A stretch of 64,000 nucleotides of DNA from Allobaculum stercoricanis DSM 13633 (GTDB taxonomy: Bacteria > Bacillota_I > Bacilli_A > Erysipelotrichales > Erysipelotrichaceae). Every line of letters begins with the position of its first letter. The stretch's first letter is position 1. A model generated the notes under the pieces. It saw only the letters and a list, made by a program, of their open reading frames with translations, was not told where the DNA came from and made no database searches. This document shows positions 31,145-40,439 of this stretch, one piece after another. Location of the stretch: the NCBI RefSeq assembly GCF_000384195.1, contig NZ_KB913034.1, positions 272,745 through 336,744 on the forward strand. The letters run 5' to 3'. The position numbers and the translations under genes are program-made.

Positions 31145-33787
31145 ATGAAAAAACTACTTCTTATTGACGGGAACTCCGTTTTATTTCGAACTTATTACTC
31201 CACAATTTATACAAACCCGATGTCCACATCATCAGGAATTCCAACCAATGCGGTTTATGGCTTTATTTCGTTAATCAATAAAGCAATTTCCATGGTTCGT
31301 CCCGATGCGATGATGGTCGCATGGGATGCGGGCAAAAAAACGTTCCGCCACGATAAAATGGCGGGGTATAAAGGAACACGTAAATCATTAGATGAAGAGC
31401 TCATCGTTCAATTTCCAATCGTTCGCGAATATTTAGATACAGCAAATATTTGTCGTTATGAACAAGAAGGATATGAAGCAGATGATATTATCGGCTCCAT
31501 GGCCAAAAGTAATCCGGATTATCAAACAACGATTTTGACAAGTGACAAAGACTTGTTACAGTTGGTTGATCCAACGACACAAGTTATTTTGATGAAAAAG
31601 GGACTAGCCAGCTTTGATACGATGGACGAAGCGGCAATCCAAGAAAAATATGGATTGAGTCCAAAACAAATTATCGATTTAAAAGGATTGATGGGTGACC
31701 CTTCGGATAATATTCCGGGAGTGGCACACATTGGAGAAAAAACAGCCCTGAAATTATTGTACGACTATGGCAGTGTTGAAGGGGTTTATGACCATATTGA
31801 TGAACTGAAAGGAAAGCGCAAAGAATATTTGGAAGAAGGCAAAGAGATGGCATTCTTGTCCAAAGATTTAGCTACGATTTTTACGCAAATGGATTTACCG
31901 ATCCAAGTAGAAGATCTTTCTTTATCAGAAATTCCGAGTGAACTTGCCGATTTCTATCGTAAATATGAAATGAAAAGCTTAGTAGAGCGTTTCAATCAAG
32001 AAGCGGCGACAAGAAAAAAACTCATTCATGCGGATATGGATGACAATAGGGATGAAGAAACAAGCGAAGAATTAGAAAAAAATGATGCCAACACGATTCA
32101 ATATGTGGATCATTTTACTGGCCAAGCCAATAGCCAATTGGTGTTGCTTCCTCTTGCTTCTTTGGATCCTTTTTTAGAACAAGAACTATATGGCTTTTTG
32201 TATGTACAGGATAATCAAGCGTTTTATTTACCATTAGAAAAAGCGAAAGAAGACCAGGCATTTATTGACCTGTTGACAAATGATCATACATTAGTCACTT
32301 GGTCGATTAAAGAAACGCTTCATTTACTCGATCGCCATGGTCTACCATTGGCTAATTTTGCGAATGACTTACAACTAGAAGTTTTCTTGCTTCATTCGCA
32401 AGCAACTAAAATTGAAGACCAAATTGCGGCCTTAGATATTGAATTACCGAGTTCTTTACACGAACTTACGCTTAAAAAGCAAGGTGGTTTCACAGTAGAA
32501 AGAGCATTGCCTATTTATGGAAAATGGGTTTTAGGATTGCAAGGTAAAGAAGAACAATTGCGCCAACAAATGCAAGAACAAAATATTCTTGATCTTTATG
32601 AAAAAATTGAATTACCACTGACTCGCCTTTTATATGAAATGGAATGTTGTGGAATTCAAATCAATGAACAAAAATTGTTGGAAATTGGCCAAGAGTACCA
32701 ACGTCGCATCGAAGAAATCGAACAGAAGATTTATGAATATGCCGGTCATTCGTTCAATGTTGGATCACCAAAACAACTTGGTGTTGTTCTCTTTGATGAA
32801 CTCGGATTAAAAGCTGGGAAAAAACGCTCGACAAGTGTTGAAGTCTTAGAAAAATTACAAGGTCAACATCCGATCATCGATGAAATTATGGAATATCGCA
32901 AATATTCCAAAATCATTGGTACTTATGTCACCGGTCTACAACGTTATATTCATGAAGGCAAAATTTTTACAACGTTCAATCAAACCGTGACGACAACAGG
33001 CCGATTATCCTCATCAGAGCCTAACTTACAAAATATTTCGGTAAAGAGTGCGGAAGGAAAAGAAATTCGTAAAGCGTTCCAAGCGCCGGAAGGTTATTCT
33101 TTTATTTCGGCCGATTACTCACAAATTGAATTACGTATGTTAGCCCATATGGCGGATGAACAAGTCATGATTGAAGCATTCCAAAACGATGTGGATATTC
33201 ATAAACAAACAGCGTCGGCGATTTTCAATGTTCCTCCAATTGAAGTGGATGAAGATCAACGCCGTATTGCGAAGACGGTTAACTTTGCGGTGATTTATGG
33301 ACAAACTGAATTTGGATTATCGCAAGAGTTAGGCATTTCACGCTATGAAGCGAAAGAATTTATCAATTCTTACTTTGAAAACTATCCAAACATTCATCAC
33401 TACATGGATGGCTTGATTGAATTCTGTAAAGAACATGGATATGTAGAAACGATGATGCATCGTCGCCGCGAAATTCCTGAAATCCGGGATAAAAACTTCA
33501 TGACCCGTGAATTTGGAAAACGAGCAGCGATGAATGCGCCAATTCAAGGTTCAGCAGCTGACTTGATCAAAGCGGCAATGTTGAAAGTGAACAAAGCGAT
33601 GAAAGAAAAACAATTGAAGTCGCAAATGATTTTACAAATCCATGACGAACTGATTTTCTTAGTTCCTGACGATGAACTCGAACAAATGAAACAGCTTGTG
33701 ATTGATGAAATGGAATCAACGATGGAATTGAAAGTGCCACTTAAAGCCTCACTTGGTGTAGGTAGCGATTGGTACGAGGCGAAATAA
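31145..33787 (+). CDS. polA: DNA polymerase I
   Basis: An 880-residue family A polymerase for Okazaki fragment processing and repair. The N-terminal 5'-3' exonuclease is complete (LLIDGNSVLFRTYY, EGYEADDIIG, LTSDKDLLQLV, GLMGDPSDNIPGVAHIGEKTA). The middle 3'-5' exonuclease-like domain (about 315-470) lacks the acidic DxE and other metal ligands, as in Bacillus stearothermophilus Pol I, so proofreading is probably absent. The polymerase domain has motif A SADYSQIELRMLAH, motif B RRIAKTVNFAVIYGQTEFGLS and motif C QIHDELIF. Its TAA shares a base with the mutM start, and polA-mutM-coaE is a conserved Firmicutes order. Confidence 0.97.
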   Translation: MKKLLLIDGNSVLFRTYYSTIYTNPMSTSSGIPTNAVYGFISLINKAISMVRPDAMMVAWDAGKKTFRHDKMAGYKGTRKSLDEELIVQFPIVREYLDTANICRYEQEGYEADDIIGSMAKSNPDYQTTILTSDKDLLQLVDPTTQVILMKKGLASFDTMDEAAIQEKYGLSPKQIIDLKGLMGDPSDNIPGVAHIGEKTALKLLYDYGSVEGVYDHIDELKGKRKEYLEEGKEMAFLSKDLATIFTQMDLPIQVEDLSLSEIPSELADFYRKYEMKSLVERFNQEAATRKKLIHADMDDNRDEETSEELEKNDANTIQYVDHFTGQANSQLVLLPLASLDPFLEQELYGFLYVQDNQAFYLPLEKAKEDQAFIDLLTNDHTLVTWSIKETLHLLDRHGLPLANFANDLQLEVFLLHSQATKIEDQIAALDIELPSSLHELTLKKQGGFTVERALPIYGKWVLGLQGKEEQLRQQMQEQNILDLYEKIELPLTRLLYEMECCGIQINEQKLLEIGQEYQRRIEEIEQKIYEYAGHSFNVGSPKQLGVVLFDELGLKAGKKRSTSVEVLEKLQGQHPIIDEIMEYRKYSKIIGTYVTGLQRYIHEGKIFTTFNQTVTTTGRLSSSEPNLQNISVKSAEGKEIRKAFQAPEGYSFISADYSQIELRMLAHMADEQVMIEAFQNDVDIHKQTASAIFNVPPIEVDEDQRRIAKTVNFAVIYGQTEFGLSQELGISRYEAKEFINSYFENYPNIHHYMDGLIEFCKEHGYVETMMHRRREIPEIRDKNFMTREFGKRAAMNAPIQGSAADLIKAAMLKVNKAMKEKQLKSQMILQIHDELIFLVPDDELEQMKQLVIDEMESTMELKVPLKASLGVGSDWYEAK

Positions 33788-34674
33788 TGCCAGAGGCACC
33801 AGAAGTTCATCATGTCGTTCAATATTTGCAACGACACTTAGCAAACCAACAAATTGTGCAAGCGATTGTTACTTATCCACCTTTGATCGACAATATGCCT
33901 GCACAAAATTTTTGCCAACAAATTCAAGGCCAACATTTTCGACAATTTAAACGATTAGGCAAATATATCATTTTAGAATTGGATGATTATACGTTTGTGA
34001 GTCATTTGCGTATGGAAGGAAAGTTTTTGATCGTTTCTAGTCGTGAAGAATTTGAACAACTCGACCAAGTACGGGATCGAAAACATATTCATGCCCAGTT
34101 TGTTTTAGAAGATGGACGCATAGTTTGTTATAAAGATACGCGAAAATTTGGGCGCATGTCATTATGGCCGCAACAAGATGATTTGCATCATCTTAAACCT
34201 TTATCAAAAGTGGGCAAAGATGTATTGGACCCAACACTTTGTGCGCAAGATTTACTCAAAAAGGCTAGTCAAAGAACCATTCCGTTAAAGACTTTTTTGT
34301 TAGATCAAAGTGTAATAGCGGGAATTGGGAATATCTATGCCGATGAAATTCTCTTTGCGACCAGGTTGTCTCCATATTGCATGCCTTGTGACTTGTCGAA
34401 AAAAGATATGCAAAATATCATCGAGGCCACAAGGTCCATTCTCATGCACGCAATTGAAGCGGGTGGAACAACGATTTTGAGTTTTTCTTATGGATCTAAT
34501 CATACGGGAAGTTTTCAAAACCAATTACAAGTACATGGTCAAAAAGGAAACTGCCCGATTTGTGGTCATGAAATTGAGCATCAAAAAATCAATGGGCGAA
34601 CAACCTACTTCTGCCCCCATTGTCAAAAGTTAAAAAAGAAAAGAAGCCGCAAAAACAATCCAATAAAGGAATGA
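33787..34674 (+). CDS. mutM: Formamidopyrimidine-DNA glycosylase
   Basis: Removes oxidised purines (8-oxoG, FapyG) and nicks the site by beta,delta-elimination. The true N-terminus is MPEAPEV, with the catalytic Pro-2 and Glu-3 exposed after Met removal. This fixes the start at 33787, overlapping the polA stop, and excludes the longer reading from 33769. The HLRMEGKF loop, KDTRKFGRM, GIGNIYADEILF (H2TH region) and a C-terminal zinc finger (CPICGHEI ... CPHC) are all there. The protein has 295 residues, including a short basic tail after the finger. Confidence 0.95.
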   Translation: MPEAPEVHHVVQYLQRHLANQQIVQAIVTYPPLIDNMPAQNFCQQIQGQHFRQFKRLGKYIILELDDYTFVSHLRMEGKFLIVSSREEFEQLDQVRDRKHIHAQFVLEDGRIVCYKDTRKFGRMSLWPQQDDLHHLKPLSKVGKDVLDPTLCAQDLLKKASQRTIPLKTFLLDQSVIAGIGNIYADEILFATRLSPYCMPCDLSKKDMQNIIEATRSILMHAIEAGGTTILSFSYGSNHTGSFQNQLQVHGQKGNCPICGHEIEHQKINGRTTYFCPHCQKLKKKRSRKNNPIKE

Positions 34675-34677
34675 ACT

Positions 34678-35289
34678 ATGGAACAACAAAACCAAAAAAA
34701 GATTCGAACCTTAGGAATTACGGGGTCGATGGGATCGGGAAAAAGTGCTGCGAGACAAATTCTGGCGCAATATATTCCAACGATTGATTGCGATGGGATT
34801 AATCGCGAATTGTTACAAAAAGATCACGAAGGTTGGTATGCTTTAAAACAAGCAAACTTATTTTATGGGGATCCTAATGGTGATATCGATAAACAAGCGA
34901 TGGCGGATGCGATGTTTGAAGATGCCCAAATCCGTCAAAAAATGGAAGCAATTCTGCAACCGTTAATCATTCAAAAAATGGATGAATGGATGAAACAACA
35001 AAATGCTCTTTGTGCCGTTGAAGTGCCTTTATTGTTTGAATGTGATTTACAAGATCATTTCGATCAAGTTTGGACGGTGGTTTGCGAAGATCAAACGGCA
35101 TTACAACGTTTAGAACAAGGACGAAAGATCAACCCTACAGAGGCTAAACGACGTTTAGCTTTACAATATTCACCACAAAAGAAGGCTCAACAATCCCATG
35201 TTGTTTTGCATAACGACCAAGATTTACCAGCTTTACAAAAACAAATCGAAAACCACTTATATCAGCTACAAAATGACATCAAAAAATAG
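34678..35289 (+). CDS. coaE: Dephospho-CoA kinase
   Basis: Last step of coenzyme A synthesis, phosphorylating the ribose 3'-hydroxyl of dephospho-CoA. The P-loop is GITGSMGSGKS (about 14-24), followed by DCDGINREL and EVPLLFECDLQDHFDQVW in the lid and core. Length (203) is usual. It lies three bases after mutM, in the conserved polA-mutM-coaE order. A GGAATGAAC site precedes the ATG. Confidence 0.94.
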   Translation: MEQQNQKKIRTLGITGSMGSGKSAARQILAQYIPTIDCDGINRELLQKDHEGWYALKQANLFYGDPNGDIDKQAMADAMFEDAQIRQKMEAILQPLIIQKMDEWMKQQNALCAVEVPLLFECDLQDHFDQVWTVVCEDQTALQRLEQGRKINPTEAKRRLALQYSPQKKAQQSHVVLHNDQDLPALQKQIENHLYQLQNDIKK

Positions 35290-35332
35290 GTGAATAGTTT
35301 GATTTTATAAAACAATAGATTGGAGGGGGAAT

Positions 35333-36586
35333 ATGGCTAACGTGACCAGTGTCATTGAAAATCAAGAATTATATCGCACAAGCCAGGCGATGCAACTTGT
35401 ACAAGCGTCGAATATATCCGCAACGTGGTGGTCAGATCTTTCTTTGTTATATCGACCATTAATCGGACCAGAAGCGTTACAGTTTTATTTCATTCTGCAA
35501 TCTGTTGCTCTTTATCGAAACGATGTCAGTTTGAGTGAACTTAGACAATGGATGAATTGCTCTAATTCGGTTTTACATATGGTTCGAATCCGGCTGGAAC
35601 AATATAACTTACTTCGAACATTCCAAAACCAAGAAGCAGAAATCTGTAAGTTGCAACTGTGCGCGCCATTGACAGGTCAACAGTTTTTAGAACATGCAGT
35701 ATTCGCTCGAGCTTTATTCAATAAAATTGGTGAAGAACAGTTTGGAAACTTAGTTGAACTCATTCAACCTAAAATTGAAGAAAATGATCATCTTCAAGAA
35801 ATTAGTCAGGTACTCTCAACTAAAGCACTTGAAGAGTCGTGGACGAGCGATGCGGAAAAAATGTTGCAATCACTGACACCGCGTTGGGATCAGCCACAAG
35901 ACTATGATTTTGATTGGAAAACATTCCTGGATAACGCCGAACGTTTATTTCCAGCGCGCTTAAGAACGCCAGAAAACTTAAATCGTATTGCTTATCTCGC
36001 AAATGTCTATGGGGTTTCTGCAGCAGATATGCGTGTGAAGTTATCGAGAAGTTTACGAGATGGGCGAACTTGGATTGACTTTGACCATTTAACAAGCCAA
36101 TTAGCAACAACCACCAAAATTGAAAAACCGCAACAAGCCGATCCAAGTGATTATTCGCAAAAACCTGTTCATTTTTTACAAGCACGTCAAAAGGGCAATG
36201 CCAAAGTATTGCCAAGCGAGCGTAAGATGATCGATGAATTAATTCGCCAATACGAATTCTCAAATGAACTGATCAATACAATTTTGGATTATGCAATGGA
36301 AACAAATCAAGGTCAGCTGATTGTTCCAATTGTCAATACGATTGCCAATAATGTGGCGCGAAACAATATCAAAACCCGGGATGAAGCGTTAGAGTTTTTC
36401 TCAAAAGCACCGAAGAAAATATCAAAACGTAAATATTCATCACGAAATACAATTCCGGAATCAATTACATTACCTAAATGGTATGAGGTTAAAGAATCGG
36501 AAAAAGGAACAGATGAGGATGTCGCAAAAATTCTCGCTCTACAAGAAGAATTGTTAAAAGGAGGATCTAGCCATGGAACCGATTGA
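35333..36586 (+). CDS. dnaB: Replication initiation and membrane attachment protein DnaB (DnaD-like)
   Basis: The Gram-positive primosomal DnaB (not the helicase), which with DnaD and DnaI loads the replicative helicase at oriC. The N-terminal winged-helix region (WWSDLSLLYRPLIGPEALQFYFILQSVAL) and the C-terminal DnaB/DnaD domain (about 295-360: SERKMIDELIRQYEFSNELINTILDYAMETNQG, then the YxxxIxxxW-like region) are legible. The 417 residues are slightly under the Bacillus length. It overlaps dnaI by 14 bases, and the site GGAGGA lies within its own end. GGAGGGGG precedes its ATG. Confidence 0.92.
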   Translation: MANVTSVIENQELYRTSQAMQLVQASNISATWWSDLSLLYRPLIGPEALQFYFILQSVALYRNDVSLSELRQWMNCSNSVLHMVRIRLEQYNLLRTFQNQEAEICKLQLCAPLTGQQFLEHAVFARALFNKIGEEQFGNLVELIQPKIEENDHLQEISQVLSTKALEESWTSDAEKMLQSLTPRWDQPQDYDFDWKTFLDNAERLFPARLRTPENLNRIAYLANVYGVSAADMRVKLSRSLRDGRTWIDFDHLTSQLATTTKIEKPQQADPSDYSQKPVHFLQARQKGNAKVLPSERKMIDELIRQYEFSNELINTILDYAMETNQGQLIVPIVNTIANNVARNNIKTRDEALEFFSKAPKKISKRKYSSRNTIPESITLPKWYEVKESEKGTDEDVAKILALQEELLKGGSSHGTD

Positions 36587-37511
36587 TTTTAAACTCGAAC
36601 TTGATGAAAATGCCCAAGCTTATCACGATCATCTCGTCAAACAGCTCCAACAAGATCCTCAGGTTCTGGATTTTTTAAAGAAAAATAATCTGGATGCGCA
36701 AATTCTTGAACAGCGCTCTGGTGTATTTGATCGTTGGTTAAAAACGATTAAACAGTGTCAATCATGCCAAGGATTGAACTTTTGTGTTTCGAAAGTAAAA
36801 GGGAATGCGTGTCATTTAAGTGTGGACGATCAAAATTTCATCAATGAAGAATATATTCCATGCCGCTATCAGCGCCTACTCAATGATCAATTAGCGCACA
36901 AAGAAAATTTCACTTTCTCGCATATGCAAAATCAAGACTATCTTGTTTCTTTTGAAGCTCTTTCGCCAACGCTAGCGCAAGAATCAAAAGCATATTTAGT
37001 CGCTTATGCGCAAGCAGTTGCGTCTATTAATATGCCACATGGATGTTTATTCTATGGGCAACCGGGAACAGGGAAATCAACATTAATGATGGCTTTGGCT
37101 AACGCTTTAGCAAAACAGGGAAAACGAATTGTTTATGTACGTGTCCCTTTACTCATTAGTGAGCTGAAAGAAAATTTAAAAGACAATGAATTTTATCAAA
37201 AAACACTGACACGAATGCGTTTAGCAGATGTGTTGTTCCTTGATGATTTTGGCAGCGAATCGGTTTCTCGTTGGTCACGTGATGATATTTTGTTCCCTGT
37301 TTTAGATGAACGAATGAATAATCATCGAAAAACATACTTTGCGAGCAACGTAAATATTAGTGAACTCGAGGCAATTTATTCGGTATTCGAGGGATCGGCA
37401 CTTGGTGGCGTAGCGGCCAAACGATTAATCGATCGTGTCACAACGCTCGCCCAAACGGTGGAATTAACAGGAGTCAGCCGCCGACAATCGCCAAGTGCAA
37501 GTCAACTTTAA
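36573..37511 (+). CDS. dnaI: Primosomal helicase loader DnaI
   Basis: An AAA+ ATPase that loads the replicative helicase with DnaB and DnaD. The N-terminal zinc-binding helicase-interaction domain has CQSCQGLNFC (about 63-72) plus further Cys at CHL and CRY. The AAA+ domain shows Walker A FYGQPGTGKST (about 155-165), Walker B VLFLDDFGSE and the arginine-rich sensor regions RLIDRV. The 312 residues match the family. It is the last gene of the polA-dnaI run and is followed by a terminator and the IS110 element. Confidence 0.94.
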   Translation: MEPIDFKLELDENAQAYHDHLVKQLQQDPQVLDFLKKNNLDAQILEQRSGVFDRWLKTIKQCQSCQGLNFCVSKVKGNACHLSVDDQNFINEEYIPCRYQRLLNDQLAHKENFTFSHMQNQDYLVSFEALSPTLAQESKAYLVAYAQAVASINMPHGCLFYGQPGTGKSTLMMALANALAKQGKRIVYVRVPLLISELKENLKDNEFYQKTLTRMRLADVLFLDDFGSESVSRWSRDDILFPVLDERMNNHRKTYFASNVNISELEAIYSVFEGSALGGVAAKRLIDRVTTLAQTVELTGVSRRQSPSASQL

Positions 37512-37525
37512 AGTCTAAATTTATA

Positions 37526-37563
37526 AAGAGAATGTTCTTTTTCCGGGATGTTCTCTTTTTTTC
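37526..37563 (+). terminator. Terminator of dnaI
   Basis: AAGAGAA pairs with TTCTCTT, with a partly paired interior, followed by a T run. Confidence 0.7.
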
Positions 37564-37638
37564 TGTAACCAAATCGAACGTTTTAGAAAAAAGCGCACAA
37601 AATCCCTGACGTTTTTGAAAAAATAAAATAGTAAAATT

Positions 37639-38889
37639 CTAGAAGGCTACTTGTGCCAGTTGTTCTGGCATGAGAGTTATTCCAAAATTTTCAAGCTTCT
37701 TTAAAGTTGATACTAACTTATTTTTGTGATTTTTCTTTTCAAAGTAATCTGAGCCTAAATCTTCATATCTCTCATTCTTTTTGAGTAGTTGCCAAATGAT
37801 TTGTAATATTGCGTGTGCAACTGCAACAATAGCTCTTTTCCTTCCTCTATGTGAGGCAATCCGTTTATACATTTCTCCAAAGTAAGAATCTTTTTTCAAC
37901 ACAGCTGAGTGAGCACAGACAACTAAAGTACTTCTTAAGAGTTTATTTCCCTTGTTTGTTCTTCCATTCTTTCGTTTCCCAGCGCTTTCATGATTTCCAG
38001 GACATAGTCCACCCCATGAACACAAAGCTCCGCTTGTTGGAAAGCGCGACATATCTGTTCCAATGATTGAAACGATCGTTTGTGCACTCGTATCTGAAAT
38101 ACCAGGGATGTCTTTGATTAATTCAACTGCGTTTTCTTCTTCTTCGTTTAGATGATTTGAAATGTCGTCATTCAGTTCTTTGATGTGCGCTTCAAGTTCT
38201 GAAATATGAGTTCGAATCACTTTGATCATCTTTGCCTGAATTGGGCTGATACAACCTTGCATATCTTTGATCAATTGTTTTTTAGGTGCTTTTAATCGTT
38301 TGGAAATCAACTTTTCTGCAAGAAGTCGTTCATAAGCTTCGTCGTCAAAAATTTCGCCAGAAACAATATAGTCAAGAAGAGCTTTTCCACTCTTACCATT
38401 AATATCGGATATTGTCCCAGATAGTTTGATATTCGCTCCTTCTAACATTTTCTGAAGTCGATTCTTTTCAGCACCTAAATCAACGATCAATGATTTTCTG
38501 TATCTACATAGTTCGCGAAGTTCTCTTTGACGTCTATTTGGAATAAAACTCGGTTTAAGAAGTCCATTCATTAACAGATCAGAAATCCATTCAGCATCTT
38601 TTACATCTGTTTTTCGTCCAGGAACTTGTTTCATGTGTTGAGCATTGACAACCATTGGGTTTAAATCATAGCCTTCAAGAATATTAAAAACAGGCTTCCA
38701 ATATGAAGCTGTACTTTCCATCGCTACAGCTTCGCATTGATTGGCTGTTAACCAATCCACAAGATCAAGAAGATCTTGAGTTGATGCACCAAAAGAACGA
38801 ATTTCAGTAGATTGTTTCGTTCTCAAACAAGCAACCAAAATCTTTTTGTGAACATCGATACCACAACAAACCGCATATAGTCTTTCCAT
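37639..38889 (-). CDS. IS110-family transposase (DEDD bridge recombinase)
   Basis: A 416-residue IS110-type recombinase. The N-terminal RuvC-like DEDD domain starts YAVCCGIDVHKK (first Asp) and continues with AMESTASYWKPV (Glu) and KTDVKDAEWISDLL (the two Asp). The C-terminal Tnp2 domain (about 270-360) has IPGISDTSAQTIVSIIG, a helix-hairpin-helix-like region, and the catalytic Ser area GGLCPGNHESAGKRKNGRTNKGNKLLRS. All key motifs look intact, so it could be active. The ATG at 38889 follows GGAGG with a six-base gap. A TTG at 38901 was rejected. Confidence 0.93.
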   Translation of the reverse strand: MERLYAVCCGIDVHKKILVACLRTKQSTEIRSFGASTQDLLDLVDWLTANQCEAVAMESTASYWKPVFNILEGYDLNPMVVNAQHMKQVPGRKTDVKDAEWISDLLMNGLLKPSFIPNRRQRELRELCRYRKSLIVDLGAEKNRLQKMLEGANIKLSGTISDINGKSGKALLDYIVSGEIFDDEAYERLLAEKLISKRLKAPKKQLIKDMQGCISPIQAKMIKVIRTHISELEAHIKELNDDISNHLNEEEENAVELIKDIPGISDTSAQTIVSIIGTDMSRFPTSGALCSWGGLCPGNHESAGKRKNGRTNKGNKLLRSTLVVCAHSAVLKKDSYFGEMYKRIASHRGRKRAIVAVAHAILQIIWQLLKKNERYEDLGSDYFEKKNHKNKLVSTLKKLENFGITLMPEQLAQVAF

Positions 38890-38910
38890 AATTACCTCCA
38901 AAAATAGAAA

Positions 38911-39066
38911 AGCGGCCGATCTTCTGCGAATTAATATTTTTTTCTACGTTCTCGAGCAGGGCGAATTATTCGTTCTGTTTCGAAACAGTCAGTGGTGCAT
39001 ACAGAAGATCTTCTATCAATTTTTTTTGCGAGATCAAATCTCAAAAAAGCAACGATCTCTTCCGCT
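38911..39066 (-). ncRNA. Candidate bridge RNA of the IS110 element
   Basis: IS110-group elements encode a structured guide (bridge) RNA in the left noncoding end upstream of the recombinase. Here that region begins after an extended -10 box and is closed by AGCGG (39066-39062) pairing with CCGCT (38915-38911). It contains a 5' hairpin GAGATC/GATCTC, the palindromes AGAAGATCTTCT and CTGTTTCGAAACAG, and a CGAAT-A-ATTCG hairpin. Its length (about 156 bases) is close to described bridge RNAs. The target- and donor-binding loops were not assigned. Confidence 0.5.
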
Positions 39067-39072
39067 AATTTC

Positions 39073-39081
39073 AGTATAGCA
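39073..39081 (-). promoter_or_regulatory. Extended -10 promoter for the candidate bridge RNA
   Basis: On the minus strand TGC-TATACT matches an extended -10 (TGnTATAAT). The predicted start, about 7 bases on, falls at the first base of the closing stem of the candidate RNA. Confidence 0.45.
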
Positions 39082-39092
39082 AGAGAAAAAAG

Positions 39093-39116
39093 ACCGAGTG
39101 ATCAAATTCACTCGGT
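39093..39116 (-). terminator. Terminator-like hairpin beside the IS left end
   Basis: On the minus strand ACCGAGTG-AATTTGAT-CACTCGGT is followed by CTTTTTT. No minus-strand gene lies close upstream. It may be part of the insertion target or insulate the element. The following 39120-39442 stretch up to fba is AT-rich with no gene seen. A possible fba promoter there is TTTAAA-17-TAAACT near 39382-39410. Confidence 0.6.
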
Positions 39117-39442
39117 TACATCAGGAGTGGTAGAGCCCGACTGTATGGTTATTTTTTTTAGGTGGATCAAAGGGGGAAGAAAAAGTAAGACTAAACATTG
39201 AATGAGAAAAAGAAATTGTTTTCTTAAAAAATTCACAAGTAGAAGGAAGAAGTTGTATTGAAGTTTCATCTTGTCTTAAAAGTTTTTTTTATTAATGAAA
39301 ACAGATTTGATTTAAATAGATAAAGATGATGAAATGTTGATTTTATTCTGTCATAAAATGAAAGAGATCAGTACATAATCCTTTAAAATCGCTATCGAGT
39401 AGGATAAACTAGAAATGTTAATAACAAGGAGGAATTTGAGTC

Positions 39443-40309
39443 ATGTTAGTATCTGCAACAGAAATGATTAACAAAGCTCACGAAGGTCACTACGCAATTG
39501 GTGCCTTCAATATCAACAACATGGAATGGATTAAAGCCATTCTGCTTGGCTGTGAAGCAAAACAGTCCCCAGTTATCCTCGGTGTATCCGAAGGTGCTGC
39601 TAAATACATGTGCGGTTACAAAAATGCTGTTGACATGGTTAAAAACATCATGGAATTCAACAACATTACTGTACCAGTAGCAATCCACCTTGACCACGGT
39701 TCTTACGAAGGTGCTAAAAAAGCAATCGAAGCTGGATTCACATCTGTTATGTTCGACGGATCTCACTATCCAATCGAAGAAAACATCGCTAAATCTAAAG
39801 AACTGATCGAACTTGCTCACTCTAAAGGTATCTCTATCGAATGTGAAGTTGGTGGCATCGGTGGTGAAGAAGACGGTGTTGTATCCAACGGTGAAGTTGC
39901 TGACCCAGCTGAATGCAAACAGATCTCTGATCTTGGTGTAGACTTCTTAGCAGCAGGTATCGGTAACATCCACGGTAAATACCCAGCTGATTGGAAAGGT
40001 CTTAACTTTGAAGTATTAGGCAAAATCCAAGAAGTTACTGAAGGTAAACCACTTGTATTACACGGTGGTTCCGGTATTCCTCAGGAAATGGTTAAAGAAG
40101 CTATCGCTCTTGGTGTTTCTAAAGTAAACATCAATACTGAATGCCAACTCGTATTTGCTGATGCAACTCGTAAATATGTTGAAGCTGGTAAAGACCTTGC
40201 TAACAAAGGTTGGGACCCACGTAAACTTCTTAAACCAGGTGCTGATGCAATCCAAGCTCTTGTAGAAGACTACGTTGAAACATTCCTTGGCTCTGCTCAC
40301 AAAGCTTAG
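39443..40309 (+). CDS. fba: Fructose-bisphosphate aldolase, class II
   Basis: Zinc-dependent glycolytic aldolase cleaving fructose-1,6-bisphosphate to DHAP and glyceraldehyde-3-phosphate. The 288-residue protein has IGAFNINNMEWIKAI, the zinc/catalytic region VPVAIHLDHGSYEGAKKA (Asp and His ligands), VMFDGSHYPIEENI, ECEVGGIGGEEDG, IGNIHGKYP (His ligand), LVLHGGSGIP (His ligand and phosphate loop) and VSKVNINTECQ. Codon choice is noticeably biased toward C-ending codons compared with neighbours, as expected for a highly expressed gene. GGAGG precedes the ATG. Confidence 0.97.
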   Translation: MLVSATEMINKAHEGHYAIGAFNINNMEWIKAILLGCEAKQSPVILGVSEGAAKYMCGYKNAVDMVKNIMEFNNITVPVAIHLDHGSYEGAKKAIEAGFTSVMFDGSHYPIEENIAKSKELIELAHSKGISIECEVGGIGGEEDGVVSNGEVADPAECKQISDLGVDFLAAGIGNIHGKYPADWKGLNFEVLGKIQEVTEGKPLVLHGGSGIPQEMVKEAIALGVSKVNINTECQLVFADATRKYVEAGKDLANKGWDPRKLLKPGADAIQALVEDYVETFLGSAHKA

Positions 40310-40340
40310 TTATTATTTTTAATATTCATCATTTATGACA

Positions 40341-40370
40341 AAAAAAGAGATGGTTCGCCATCTCTTTTTT
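40341..40370 (+). terminator. Terminator of fba
   Basis: AAAAAAGAGATGG-TTCG-CCATCTCTTTTTT, a stable tetraloop hairpin with both A and T tracts, possibly bidirectional. Confidence 0.92.
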
Positions 40371-40439
40371 GTGTGTGTTCTAGTCAAATATGGATTACGA
40401 AAAAAATACGATTCATATTCTTGTTACGAGTTTATATGT

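Larger units (their letters stand above)
37600..39090 (-). mobile_element. IS110-family insertion sequence (ends approximate)
   Basis: A single-gene insertion sequence lying between dnaI and fba and transcribed against them. The family has no long terminal inverted repeats and makes no clear target duplication, so the ends cannot be fixed by eye. The left end should include the roughly 175-base noncoding region upstream of the transposase, and the right end lies shortly after its stop. Both neighbouring genes are intact, so the insertion is intergenic. Confidence 0.8.

Noticed and set aside
31460..32560. Proofreading activity for DNA polymerase I
   Set aside because: The middle domain lacks the acidic metal ligands of active 3'-5' exonucleases, which is common in Gram-positive Pol I and not itself novel.
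39120..39442. Gene between the IS110 left end and fba
   Set aside because: No frame with a plausible start, length or family resemblance. It is treated as the fba upstream region.
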